Below, piece after piece: positions 33,598 through 45,869 of a DNA stretch of 50,476 nucleotides (positions within the stretch are counted from its first letter, which is position 1; each line of letters opens with the position of its first letter). The notes under the pieces were generated by a model. That model was not told where the DNA came from, did not search any database, and saw only the letters and a list, made by a program, of their open reading frames with translations. The position numbers were made by a program, and so were the translations under genes. The stretch covers positions 2,061,667 through 2,112,142 of the forward strand of contig BFEA01000247.1 in NCBI GenBank assembly GCA_003427395.1, in the 5' to 3' direction. Source of the stretch: Chara braunii (taxonomy: Eukaryota > Streptophyta > Charophyceae > Charales > Characeae).

Positions 33598-33780
33598 ATA
33601 TTTTTTTTATTTTTTATTTTTCTTGCTCTTCTTCTTCTTCTTCCTTTCTTCTTTCTTTTCTTCTTCCTCTTCTTCTTATTCTTCCTCTTCCTCTTTTTCC
33701 CCTACTCCTCCATGTTCCATCATCTACATTCCTTTTTTTTATCCTTCCTCTTCTTTCTTCTCAAGTGTCTTCTAAAACTT
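33598..33780. repeat. Pyrimidine-rich (CTT)n tract
   Basis: Almost pure T/C with CTT and CTTCCT runs directly precedes the satellite array. The Phe/Ser-rich frames here are artefacts. Confidence 0.9.
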
Positions 33781-33789
33781 AGTACAGAT

Positions 33790-36345
33790 AGTAGGGAGAT
33801 TTTCCACTAATGATGATTTTCCTATGAGTTTTCTTTTCACTCAATAGTAAATTGTCACTTCCCACTTTATGTGTGCATACTTGAGAGTAAGTTTCACTCA
33901 CTCTTTCTTTTTGTTTAGTCAAATTTTTCACTTGGGTGCAAATCGCAACTTGTATTCTTGCTCATTCTAGTGTTCTAGTCATCTTGAGCTCATGCATTGT
34001 TCATTTCTTCATTCCATAGTAAATCGCCACTTTCCACTTTTGTGTATGCATTTCACTCACTCTTTCCTCTTGTTCTTGCCAATTCTTCACGTGGGTGTAA
34101 ATCGTTACTTGTATTGCCAATTCTAGTGTTTTAGTCATCTTGAACTCATCCTTTGTCAATCTCTTCATTCCATAATAAATCGTCACTTCCCACCTTGTGT
34201 GCATGCTTGGGAATGAATTTCACTCACTCTTTCTACTTGTTTTGTCAAATTCTTCGCTTGGGTGAAAATCGCAATTTATATTATTGCTCGTTCTAGTATT
34301 CTAGTCATCTTGAGCTCATGCTTTGTCCATTTCTTCACTCTATAGTAAATCGCTACTTCCCACTTTATGCGTGCATGCTTGAGAGTGAGTTTCACTCATA
34401 TTTTCTTCTTGTTTTGTCAAATTTTTACTTAGGTGCAAATCGCTGCTTGTATTCTTGATCATTCTAGTGTTCTAGTAATCTTGAGTTCATGCTTTGTTCA
34501 TTTCTTCATTCCATAGTAAATAGTCACTTCCCACTTTATGTGCGCATGCTTGGGAATGAGTTCCACTCACTCTTTCTTTTTGTTTTGTCAAATTCTTCAC
34601 TTAGGTATAAATCGCAACTTGTATTATTGCTCGTTCTAGTGTTCTAGTGATCTTGAGCTCATGCTTTGTCAATGTTTTCACTCCATAGCAAATCGCTAGT
34701 TCCCACTTTATATTTGCATGCTTGAGAATGAGTTTCACTCACTCTTTCTTTTTGTTTTGTCAAATTCTTTACTTGGGTGTAAATCGTAACTTGTATTCTT
34801 GCTTGTTTTGTATTATAGTCATCTTGAGTTCATGCTTTGTCAATTTCTTCACTCCATAGTAAATCGCTACTTCCCACTTTGTGTCTGCATGCTTGGGAGC
34901 GAGTTTCACTCACTCTTTCTTTTTGTTTTGTTCAATTTTCCACTTAGGTGCAAATCGCTACTTGTATTCTTGCTCATTCTAGTGTTCTGGTCATCTTGAT
35001 CTCATGCTTTGTCTATTTCTTCATTCCATAGTAAATTGTCACTTCCTACTTTGTGTGTGCAAGCTTGGAAGTAAGTTTCACTCACTTTTTCTTCTTGTTT
35101 TGTCCAATTTTTCACTTGGGTGTAAATCACAACTTGCATTCTTGCTCATTCTAATGTTCTAGTATCTTGAGCTCATGCATTGTGTATTTTTTCATTCCAT
35201 AGTAAATCGTCACTTCCCATTTTTTTTGTGCATGCTTGGGAGTGAGTTTCACCCACTCTTTCTTCTTGTTTTGTCAAATTTTTCACTTGGGTGCAAATCA
35301 CTATGTGTATTTTTGCTCATTCTAGTGTTCTTGTCATCTTGAGCTCATGCTTTGTCCATTTCTTCATTCCATAGTAAATCCTCACTTCCCACTTTTTGTG
35401 TGCATGCTTGGGCATGAGTTTCCCTCACACTTTCTTCTCCTTTTGTCCAATTCTTCACTTGGGTGCAAATAACAACTTGTATTCTTGCTCACTCTAGTGT
35501 TTTAGTTATCTTGAGTTCATGCTTTGTCCATTTCTTCACTCTATAGTGAATCGCTACTTCCCACTTTGTATGTGCATGCTTGTGAGTGAGTTACAATCGC
35601 TCTCTCTTCTTGTTTCGTCCAAGTCTTCATTTGGGTGTAGATCGCAACTTGTATTATTGCTAGTTTTAGTGTTTTAGTCATCTTGAGTTCACGCTTTGTT
35701 AATTTCTTAACTCCATAGTAAATCGCTACTTCCCGCTTTGTATGTGCATGCTTGGGAATGAGTTTCACTCACTCTTTCTTCTTGTTTTGTCAAATTCTTC
35801 ACTTGGGTGTAAATCGCAACTTGCATTCTTGCTCATTCTAATGTTCTAGTCATCTTGAGTTCATGCATTGTTCATTTCTCCATTCCATAGTAAATCGTCA
35901 CTTCCTATTTTTTGTGTGCATGCTTGGGAGTGAGTTTCACTCACTCTTTCTTCTTGTTTTGTCCAATTCTTCACTTGGGTGTAAATCGCTATTTGTATTC
36001 ATGTTCTTTCTAGTGTTCTAGTCATCTTGAACTCATGCTTTGTCTATTTCTTCATTCCATAGTAAATCGCTACTTCCCACTTTGTGTGTGCATGCTTGGG
36101 AGTGAGTTTTTGTCACTCTTTCTTCTTGTTTTGCCCAATTCTTCACTTGGGTGCAAATAGCAACTTGTATTCTTGCTCACTCTAGTGTTTTAGTCATCTT
36201 GAGTTCATGCTTTGTTCATTTCTTCACTCCATAGTGAATCGCTACTTCGCACTTTGTGTGTGCATGCTTGGGAGTGAGTTACACTCGCTCTCTCTTCTTG
36301 TTTCGTTCAAGTCTTCACATGGGTGTAGATCGCTGCTTGTGTTTT
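33790..36345. repeat. 171-bp satellite array, about 15 monomers
   Basis: The landmark CATAGTAAATCG recurs near 33844, 34015, 34171, 34341, 34512, 34684, 34855, 35027, 35197, 35371, 35544, 35716, 35887, 36059 and 36231, a mean spacing of about 171 bp. Each monomer also carries TTTGTSTGCATGCTTGGGA, GAGTGAGTTTCACTCACTC (self-complementary), TTCACTTGGGTG and TCTAGTGTTYTAGTCATCTT. Monomers differ by scattered substitutions and one- to few-base indels. There is no sign of higher-order structure by eye. The array ends within TCTAGTGTCATGAG at about 36360. Confidence 0.97.
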
Positions 36346-36924
36346 TATTCAGTCTAGTGTCATGAGTGCTGTAACCATTCCTCTACCTATGTGTCTATCT
36401 GAAATTCAGTCTCACCCTCCCCCGTGCTCTATTTGAATCCCGCTTGTTCCCCCCCCCCCGTGCTCTAATCGAACGAGGTAAATAGGAGGTAGGGAAAAAC
36501 ACTGTTTTTTTTTTTACGAGGGTTGTTGTCGCTGTTCATAATAATCCTGTTGCTGCTGCTGCTGATGCCTGGTCAAACCCCTGGCAGTTGATGTTGCTGC
36601 TGAAAAGTCGATGACCAACCTCCGGAGCACGGACCGGTCCAAAAAAGGGACTAAGGGGCCAATGCGTCTGGGAGGCGCTTAGGCCAGTTTCGCCAAACGA
36701 AGGATATGAGGGATGAGACTTCTCAGACCTTATACTCTAGGCATACACAGATGCAGGTTCTGCAGGTCGTATGAGTCCATTTTTCACCAAAATCAGGAAC
36801 TGGACTTTACCGAACTGTTCGCCCTGAGACCCGGACGTTGTCCGAAAATGGCAAGTAAGAGCAAACGGCGACAGAATCACCCCCAATTTTATAGGGGTCT
36901 TCCATAGGGTACAGACAGAGAGCC
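36346..36924. other. Unassigned sequence after the satellite
   Basis: Contains two C-run plus GTGCTCTA strings (36420-36475), a T run and a CTG-rich stretch at 36550-36605. The 64-codon frame at 36713-36907 is unremarkable. Confidence 0.4.
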
Positions 36925-37490
36925 CCTTCTTCACCCATCCTCCATAGCCGACCACCTCATGCCTTCTTCCTCCTCCATCTTCTTCTTTCATCCCCCATAG
37001 CTAACCACCGCCCACCATCTTCCTTCTCCATCTTCTTCACCCATCCACCATAGCCAATCACCTCGCACCTCCTTCCTCACCCATTCTCCATATCCAACCT
37101 CCTTGCACTATCTCCCTCCCCATCTTCTTCACCCGTCCACCATAGTCAACCGCCTCACACCTTATTCCTCGTCCGTCTTCTTCAACCATCCGCCATAGCC
37201 AACCACCTCACGCCCTTTTCCTCCTCCATCTTCTTCGCCCATCCACCATAGCCGACCACCTCACACCGTCTGCCTCCACCGTCTTCTTTACCCGTCCGCC
37301 ATAGCCAACCACTTCACATCTTCTTCCTCCTCCACCTTCTTCACCCATCCACCATAGCCAACCACCTTACACCTCCTTCCTTCATCTTCTTCCCCCCATC
37401 CACCATAACCAACCACCTTACACCACCCTCCTTCCCCGTTTTCTTCAACCATCCTCTATACCCGACCGCCTCACACCCCCCTTCCACTTT
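36925..37490. repeat. Minisatellite, period about 54 bp, about 11 units
   Basis: Units contain CCATCCACCATAGCCAACCACC followed by TCACACCT, TTCCTCCTCC and ATCTTCTTCACC. The CCATAGCC landmark lies near 36945, 36998, 37049, 37141, 37194, 37247, 37301, 37356, 37404 and 37455, with a shorter unit near 37089. Unit length varies from about 48 to 57 bp. Confidence 0.93.
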
Positions 37491-37612
37491 ATCTCTTTCA
37501 CCAACCAAAGGCCATGACCAAAGGAACACAAAGAAAACAAGGTATAGAAAAAGAACCTTAGGTAGGACGGTAAGACAAGTAGGGGATAAGTTTGATTAGG
37601 CATAGGAAGTCT

Positions 37613-37615
37613 CTC

Positions 37616-37675
<60 letters not shown>
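37613..37675. repeat. (TC)n microsatellite
   Basis: About 26 TC units, followed by further pyrimidine-rich sequence to about 37720. Confidence 0.97.
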
Positions 37676-37677
<2 letters not shown>

Positions 37678-38641
37678 CCCTATCCTCTTTCTCCTCCTCT
37701 CTCTTTCTTCCTCTTTTTCTTCCATCACCGCCGCCTCGTCGTCGTTCTTCTCCCACGTTCTAAAGCCTTGACCTTACCTTCTCCCCCTCTCTCCTCTTGA
37801 CACATAATTAACCCTTCGCCACTCACTTGTTACATTGTCAGGGAACGAACGGTGAAAGAAATATGTCCTCACTTGGTGGAGAAAGTGGGCAGGGGAGGGG
37901 CAGTCCGTCCCTTGTGCCACCAAGAAGGAAAGGAAAAAACACTTGAGAAATTGGAAGGAGATAAGTCTGAAAAGGAACTAGAAAGAGTTGATAACTTGAA
38001 GCAAGGTCAGTTGACTCAACCAGACCCCGGACTACATGACTCTGAGAAAATGATGGATTGTCTGAGCATGGTAAAAGAAATGGGAATAAGCCAAGAGCAA
38101 AGAAAAAAAGATAAGCATGTGGGAAGAGCTATGTGTTGATCCCAATTGGGGATTGTATTGGCCTTTGCATTTGTGCTGATTGTGCAGGTGAGTAGTTGGG
38201 AATGACTTGAGTGGGATTGAGGCATGGATATGCCAGCAAAAGGGAGAGAAATGGATGAGCAAAAAGGCTATGGGTCTTAGTATAAACTCTATCGGTGAAT
38301 GAGACCTTGGTGAATGAACTTTTGTATGTGGATTGGGCAATGAACGAAGTCCTGATTGATTGAAGTGTGAAGTAGCCTTTGGATGCATAAAAAGGCCCCA
38401 AAAAGACTAAGGGGCATGCACCAATGACAATTGATGGAATGTGTGGAACACAAAATGCATAGGGGCAAAAGGAAAGACGGCACCGCTGCGCTCCAATGAT
38501 GCCGCAAGACGGTTGCCTTATGGAAAAGGTGCATGGCCTAAGGATGACGCTTAGCCTACGTAAAAAAAAAAAAAAATTATCAAGGAACCCCCCCTGAACT
38601 GCTTGAGTATTGAAAGGAGTCTTTGCCTGATCAGCAAACTT
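37676..38641. other. Unassigned sequence flanking copy 3
   Basis: A 95-codon plus frame (37852-38139) is Lys/Glu-rich and contains EICPHLVEKVGRGGAV and SEKELERVDNLKQGQLTQPDPGLHDSEKMM. It has protein-like composition, but I recognise no family. Downstream to 38641 nothing is identified beyond an A run at about 38562. A relic of a retroelement ORF is possible. Confidence 0.3.
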
Positions 38642-40379
38642 ACGTTATCGAGCGCATCGGTCCCGCGCAGTGCGGGACCTTCTCGGGCGCGCCACACAGG
38701 AGTTGGTCTCATCCTTATCACAATACACATGGAGCTTCCGCAAGCCGCTCCCCCCGACAGGATAGGGTCAACGCGAGGCGCGACTTACCTCCACCTTACG
38801 GGAGTTGTCACCTCCCTTCGGTGGGCGTATCCCCTCCAAGCTATCAATCCACAGTATGAAAGCTAATCAGTTGCAATCGCAGAGGTGGACCAGTCGAGGA
38901 CGTTTCTCGTACGCTGTGGCATAGGGGGTACGTGCGGTTTTATGCCTCTATCAGACCCGCATGCGAACCGACGCCTTGGGGGGATGAGGTCCTAAGCGCG
39001 ACCCGTCGTCAGTCGACTAGGATGCTTCCCACATACCACGCGTACACCACTCTAAAGACACAAACATTAAAACACGCATGCACACACACATATACAGAAC
39101 GACACGGAACGAACAACGCGACACACTCCTAGTCCCTTCAGTAACCATCCTGTAACTCTTTGATGCAGAAATCAGATAGGCGTCGCACGCGAGACTTTGT
39201 ATAAAACTGCGTGGACGCAGGACCTTCCCATATCGACTAGCAATGTATGAATATACAAGCAGTCGCGATGATGGCGTACTATGTAGTACCCATAACCAAG
39301 CGGTCCCTCGTGGGTTCGAGTACCACTTATGACACTCAAGTGTCAAACTCGAGATATCGTGAATGTCTACCCCTTCATGATATTGCACGGCTGAAGGAAC
39401 AGTTGTGCGGCCTCCGTGACACCTCCGACCTTTAGGCTGAGTGTCCCGTAGGCAGGGCAAATAGGCTCTGCGCGGGGGGTGATCCCTTCGACGCAGAGTC
39501 TAGGACCTGGGATGTCCTGGACAAGGACCTCGAATCCAGACCCAGAACCAACGCCCGACTAAGAAACCTCTAAGAAGTTAACAACAGTAAAGAGAGATAA
39601 TTTCCCTCTCTATCTCAACCTCGTCGCCAATTAAGCCCTCAAGTGTGGGCTCCTTAAACCACGCGAACACCCAAACATAGGTATGTAAGTATAGTGAGGA
39701 TAAATATGTGACGATCACTTCTCACAGTCACCGTGAGACTCCTCTCAACCATATATATATATGTGATTGCAGGCAGTCAAATTCAAAGTCTGAACCACAA
39801 AACATACCTGCAATCACATAAAAAAATCAACAGAAACCCACACACTACATGGGGTCAACTTCAACCATTCTCTATGCTCATACCCCTCGCTTTAACCATG
39901 CAAGCCCCATCCTTTGTCCAATTCCATAATTAAATACTCAGTACCTTTGTTAAATGACCATTCAATAAAAGTTTGGGTGAAAGCCTTAATAAAATAATAG
40001 AAACCATCATGGCTAAAACCTTTTAGGTTGAGTATTGAGGATGGATTGGAGTTGAGTCGTAGACCGATGAATCGACAACCGACCTGTTATCAGTAATAAC
40101 AGAAGATGATCCTCGTGGGATCAAGTTGAACCTAGCCCAAATACTGAATCGAAACAATTGAGAGGACTTGTGACACAAGACATGCTAATACCCAAGCTAA
40201 ATTCATAAGTGTATGGAGAATAAAGCTCTATACCACATTCTCACCCAAGGTCCTCCTACAAGCTAAGCCTAGGCTTACCTCTAAGCCGGTACCCAACTCA
40301 AGGTAGACCTATGACAACATCTCCCATATTGAAGGTGGATTGTCAGAATTATCACCTGTCAAAATATAATATAACTCCT

Positions 40380-40830
40380 TTAAACTAAGAAAATTTCGGC
40401 AGTGTTTCCCGTAGAAAAAGTGTCTTCACATAATTTATACTAACTCAAATATGAAAATAAAAACAATCTCTAATTCTAGAAAGTCAAATTTTGTCTAACT
40501 CCCTGAGTTAGTAAAAAATTGTAAAAATTTTGGCAGCACTCCATTCAGAAAAGTCTTAATCCAAGATTTATACAAAGCTAAGTTCAGAATCTACAGTGAC
40601 TTTGACTTCTCAAGATCCAATTTTGTTTAACTCCCCGAATTAACAAAAATTTGGGCAACACTCCCTTCAGAAAAGGATACTTTCCAAATTTTTACTAAGC
40701 CATATATATATATAAGTCAGACAAGCTGAACTTTGAAAAGACAAAATTTGACTAACTCCTTGGTTTTGTAAAAATTTCGGCAACGTTTCCCGTAAAGAAA
40801 GTGACTTACGAAGATTTATACACGACCAAG
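40380..40830. repeat. GGCAGCG-TTCCC repeat array in copy 3
   Basis: Four units about 125-140 bp apart (near 40387, 40527, 40649 and 40770) share AAAATTTCGGCA, then RYTTCCCGTAGAAAAAGTG or a diverged form. Each is followed by TTTATAC and a CTAACTCC motif. Confidence 0.75.
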
Positions 40831-41039
40831 TATAATAAATGATCCCAGCAAATGCAGAAATCGACCTAAGTAAAATAAACTTACCTAAGAAAATGCATGG
40901 ATTGAAACTAACTCCTATGACTCTAGCATGTCGCGAGCATCTAAAGCAACTACCTGTCAACTGAAAGTCAGACCAAGTAGTACTCTCACTCAGTCACATG
41001 CAAGGCCAAACCATAAAGGTAAGTACTCTCACCAGCCTA

Positions 41040-41835
41040 AAGTCAAACTTATCAAACAACAGTTCCTAGTCTTTCAATGATTTATCCCTTTATACCCAAC
41101 TTACATAAGCATAAAGCTAGACCACCCAAACTTATGAAATATGTCTAGCTTAACCATTGAATATATACAAACACAGGGCACTACAACTTTTCTCTTCTTT
41201 GGGCACGTGACTAGGCCACCCTAGTCGCCCTGAACTGTTTAAGTTATCCAAGTTTTATATAATTGTCTGCACTTACTCTTTTAAGGTAGCATATGACTGA
41301 ACCGATCACCTTTAGCTCGAGGTTCAGCCGGTCCCTCCTTTCCACAAGTTTATTCTTAGTTAATACTCTCTTCAATTTGTGATAAGCTATAGTCAGACCA
41401 CCCAAACTTATGGAACAATGTCTGACTAGCCTATTCATAGATAAAATAATAATAAAATATAGTCAAGTTATAACCTTTTGGTTCCAGCATGTGTTTGGCA
41501 TTGGACCAAGACCACCCAAACTTATGAAACATGTTTGACCCTCTGCCTGGTTTGATCTCTTAGATAAAGCAGGAAGAGGTTGAGCCACCCAAACTTATGG
41601 AACATGCTCAGACCCCGTTCAAAATAAAAAAAAACCGAGAAAACCCGAAATAAACAAGGCAACCAAGCCACCCAAACTTATGGGACGATGCTTGGTTCCT
41701 AAAAAGTCAGCCACAGACAACCCTCGCAAGTCAGAGCAACCAGACCACCCAAACTTATGGAACAAGTCTGGTGCAATTCAAGAATAAACATAGCATTGGG
41801 CTTCCCAAAACTTATGGAGACCTGCCCAACCTTTG
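41040..41835. repeat. AACTTATGG hairpin array in copy 3
   Basis: At least eight units share the loop-like core CACCCAAACTTATGGAACA. Perfect arms differ from unit to unit: GCTAGAC 41116-41122 with GTCTAGC 41143-41149; AGTCAGAC 41391-41398 with GTCTGACT 41420-41427; AACCAAGC 41661-41668 with GCTTGGTT 41690-41697; ACCAGAC 41739-41745 with GTCTGGT 41766-41772; TTGGGC 41796-41801 with GCCCAA 41824-41829. Confidence 0.92.
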
Positions 41836-44604
41836 ATTGACCCAGTCAGACACAAGCAAAATTGCCTTCCTCCCATCCTTTCCCCAGATGTAATCCCACA
41901 ATTTGCTTTCAGTCATACAACAAAACAGAAACTGATATTGTGCATACCTTCCTTTATTTAAGTCTGGTTTAAGTCCTGAAAGTCAAACTCAAAGTCAAAG
42001 TAGGGATGCACATAATATACTCAGTCAAAGTGTGACAGGGAATATAGATAGGGGTTAATTGGGTTTATAGAAGGAAAGCGAAACCTTTACCTCTCAGTTC
42101 CCTGCCTCCAGAATCTCGCTTGCCGCCTTCCCCTCTGAACTAGGATTAGACTGAGAGTAAAAAGGATAGAAGGAGAGGTTTCAAACGCTCGAGATCCAAG
42201 AGAGGGACAACTCAACTATTAGGAGAGGGCCTTGAAACCTTTGTGCGCCCGAGGGCCCCGCAATGGTGGCCAAGAATGCGCAACAATTTGGTCAACATAA
42301 GGTCAAATTGCCAGTTGTTCGCTCTCTGGAGACTTTCCAAATCGCAGCAATGCCTCCCTTTCAACAATCGCATTCACTCCACAACGCTCGCGGTACGAAA
42401 TGTCTTGGCTTGTCGCTCGTGACACGAGCCGTGGACCAAAAAGCACAACCTTCCCCCTCTCCGTTGTGAAGCAAGATGCGGTCTAACTGGCCGTGCAACG
42501 ACGAAGTGCCCGCAGACGCCGCTATGCAGTCCCCATCAAACCTCTACAAGCACCCTGCCCATAGATTGACCCCACTACTTTGCTCAGTAGGATGAACAAC
42601 GTACCAACTGATCAGGTCCGCCTTGCTTCCCCGTGCAGCAACATAGGCAGTGCTCCGACAAATAGCTAGGCCTGCACCTTTGCGGCTAGCCTGTCTGATG
42701 CGCATGCTGATGGGACGAGTAACATGCTGGTCAACAGGTAAGTCTCTGACCCGCCGCTCGCCTTGTGCTACTTAGTTAGATTGGTCGAGCAAAACCAATG
42801 TGGATCTCCTACTAGAGCCTGGGAAGATGTTGTGGCCAGATCTGCAATGATCTTATTGGTACTTCTATCCAAACTCGTAGGTCAATAGCCAACGAGTTCA
42901 TCTCCCTCTGAACAACAACTTAGGCACATAGATCAGCCGGATGGTTCAACCAGGTATAATGAGTACAGTAATCTCGATAACCAGGATACAACCATCCGGA
43001 CAGTCGGGCATGGCGGCGACGACCAAGTGCATCTGCAGGGGCATACCAGGTGAGCACAACTTCGATTGTCCTGGCGGGTGCAAATACAGTTAGATTCATT
43101 GGGATGGAAGCCTTGGCGTAAGTGTGAACCAAGGGGCTTGCCGATCACAACCCCCTGCCGCTACGGATGTAAGAAGAGGTAGGGAGAAGTGGCTTCCATC
43201 GATGAGACTCGGATGAGTAAAAATCGGAATGAATCTTCCGCAGAAACGCGGATTGATACATCCGCCCATTTTGCACCTGTCCCCTCTACACAGCTCCTTC
43301 CCGCCGTACTGTCGGCTCCGAGTTTACCATCTTCAAACCCGCCTCTGCCATCCGCTCTGCAGTTTGATCTCCGGGTAGGTGCCCGCTCCCCTTTCGCTTT
43401 CTCCCTCTATAGCACTTACTGGCTTTTGGAAAAATAGGAATGTAACCTCCACTAAAACACGGGAAGATACATCACCACAATAAAACTCCCGTTTTCTCCC
43501 CTCAACAACCTTAGCTACGTCGCACAACCTCCCGCTTCCTTTCATTGTCTTTCCTTTCCCTCTCTTCTGTTGGGCCTCCTCCCTATTGTAATATCCTGTA
43601 TATGAATGTACATGGCCGTTTTACTCGTCCAGGTTCATTCAAAGCGAGGGGAGTTAAACCAGGAGGAGGAAAGACTTAAATCACGACGCTCTGGAATACT
43701 TGTACGACTTGTATAATAGCAATACAATCACTATTAAAATAGAGAAGTTTTCTTTGTCAAGGAGGCGACTACTAACAATATCGTGGTTCCGAGTGACGAG
43801 ATCATGGCCACTGCTTCAACCACGACTATATGCCTGCTTTGCTGGTAACGAACTAGGCAAATATGAGAATGAATCTTCTGCTGAAATATGGACAAATACA
43901 CTCATTTTCCCTATACGCAGCCCTTTCAGCCCGTGGAAGCTAGACCACTCCAGAAACCAAGGATCTAACTTCACCATTCACCTCGCATCATGTGAGAACC
44001 TCCAAAACGCATCTTCTCTCGCTCGATTCCACCAAGAATAGAGTGAGACTTTCCTTTTTCGTGCGCGGTCATGTCCACTTGCTTCGACACTACTTCGTAG
44101 TCCATTTTCTTACTAACTTCTAATCTACTAATCTTCGTTCAAAACTACGCATGCCCCAAAAACCCCGATTTGAGTCTTTCCTCGCTCAATTTCGTTGAGA
44201 AAGGAGCGAGATACATGTTTTTTTTCTTTCCTACCATATCCCTTTCTTCGACACCGTCGCGCACGCCTTTTCCCTTCTATCTCTTCCTCCTTTGGTCTAC
44301 CTAAAAAACTAACAGTACCATCACCTTCGCCCTGTCAAAGAACCCATAGTTAGAATTCTCCCCCACGTATTTTCATTAAAAATCGAGCGGGGCACGACAA
44401 CCTTCCTCACCATAGCCTCGCCTCTCATGCCCCGCATGCATCCGACGTGACTTCGCGTCCGGATTCATTCTTTTTATTTTCCTTTTTCCTTGTCGCCCGT
44501 CACTCCGCTCCCTTAACGCTCGTTGCCCGCTGCCTTGCTTCCCTGTCCTAGCGCTCCCCGTCGCTGCTCATGCCTCATTGCCGAGCTTCAGGGCCCGTCG
44601 CTGC

Positions 44605-44692
44605 TCGTTTTTTCTTGCCACCGGCCAGCCAACGCCTTAGCGCAGCTCTCTTTTTCTCGCCACCCGCCAGCCAGCTCCTTAGCGCAGTGGCC
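44605..44692. repeat. Two tandem units of about 43 bp in copy 3
   Basis: TTCTTGCCACCGGCCAGCCA followed by CCTTAGCGCAG recurs immediately as TTCTCGCCACCCGCCAGCCA plus CCTTAGCGCAG. It is not seen in copies 1 or 2. Confidence 0.75.
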
Positions 44693-45869
44693 TTCCTATC
44701 TGCTCCGGCCTGCCCGAGGAAACTTCGGGAAAGGCCAACTACAGGCTGGTCTGATTAGTCCTTCGCCGCTATAAGGCACAACCGTACAACCCTTTTACCT
44801 GGCAGCACTGCGTGCTTTTCTCAAGGAACTCCTCGTCTGCTCCGCTCAGGTAGTGTCAGCCACCTATCGGGTTCCCCATGAGCGAACTCACATTCAATCT
44901 TTCTCACGGCAGACTGCGGGGAACAGACGACGCTTCCCCAAATAGTCCCTGCCGCTCAAGCTCCTTCCGGCTCGAGGCTAATCCCCCGCCGGCTCGCATG
45001 GGCTTTAATCTCCCCGGTCTGTATTTTAAGACGGACAGGATAGGGAAACTTTGTCAATATCCCGAACACACAGAAGCCCGCGTGCCAAACAAAGGGGGTG
45101 CACACTCGAGGCCTACGACTGTCGTGACGACCACTAACTCCGACGTCACGTCCAAGTCAAATGGACACCGGAGTAAAAAGACATAATGATAATATAACGA
45201 AAATGATAAATTCAAGTTATTTAGGAAAATTTTACTCATCAGAAAGCGACGGATGAAAAAAAAAAGATCCGTTAATACCGCCCCGGCTACGCCGATGGCA
45301 AAACCAAAGGGGATAGCCTCGTCGGACCCTCAACTCCTCGGTCCCTTCGCGCTACTCTGATATCCCCGCATCGTCGCCTCTCGGTCTCGATCCCTGAATC
45401 TCTTTGATAAAAGTTCGACGTTGTAACCAAATAGGGCTTAGGCCCAAGGCCGGGTTTACCTTTAACGGAGACCTAAATAAACCGATACTATGCGATGTAC
45501 AGACCCGCCGAAGCGTTTTCAACTTGAAATCACCCTGTTGTCGATGCTATCCTCCGCACATTCGCACAAGTCACAAGGCAAGCGCACCAATCAAGAGGCA
45601 TAATCTTTTTAATTCTAATTTAATCAGAAATAAAAATCTGGCCAATGACCAACGCCGACTTTCACAATCATAAAAAAGGAAAACAGATCACGCGTGCCTT
45701 AAATCTGCACGCCCACACACTCTCTATTCTAGTCAACCATTAAGTCAGGCTGAACCACGGACGCAGCCGCGCCCCACGCGGTATACCTAAACTTTAAATC
45801 AAACTTATTTTTTGTTACTTGCAAAAACCAGAGCGGATACCCTTGTAAGGGTATTCACAGCGACAACGT

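Larger units (their letters stand above)
38646..45865 (+). mobile_element. 7.2-kb non-coding element, copy 3
   Basis: The 7220-bp element runs from TATCGAGCGCATCGGTCCCG to ...ATTCACAGCGACA. The flanks ACGT (38642-38645 and 45866-45869) form a perfect 4-bp target duplication. The left subterminal palindrome is GGTCCCGC-GCAGT-GCGGGACC (38659-38679); the right one is ATACCCTT-GT-AAGGGTAT (45837-45854). Order and spacing of internal blocks match copies 1 and 2: GACACTCAAGTGTC near 39330, GATCCTCGTGGGATC near 40110, the GGCAGCG array, the hairpin array, and AATGAATCTTCCGC repeats (43229, 43870) also in copy 1 near 14430. No transposase, reverse transcriptase or long terminal repeats are seen, so movement would need proteins from elsewhere. 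Confidence 0.88.

Noticed and set aside
33553-33810. Hydrophobic Phe/Leu/Ser-rich plus-strand frame
   Set aside because: It is translated from the (CTT)n pyrimidine tract in all three frames.
38646-45865. Helitron
   Set aside because: Helitrons insert between A and T without duplication and end CTRR with one 3' hairpin. Here there is an apparent 4-bp duplication and a palindrome at both ends.
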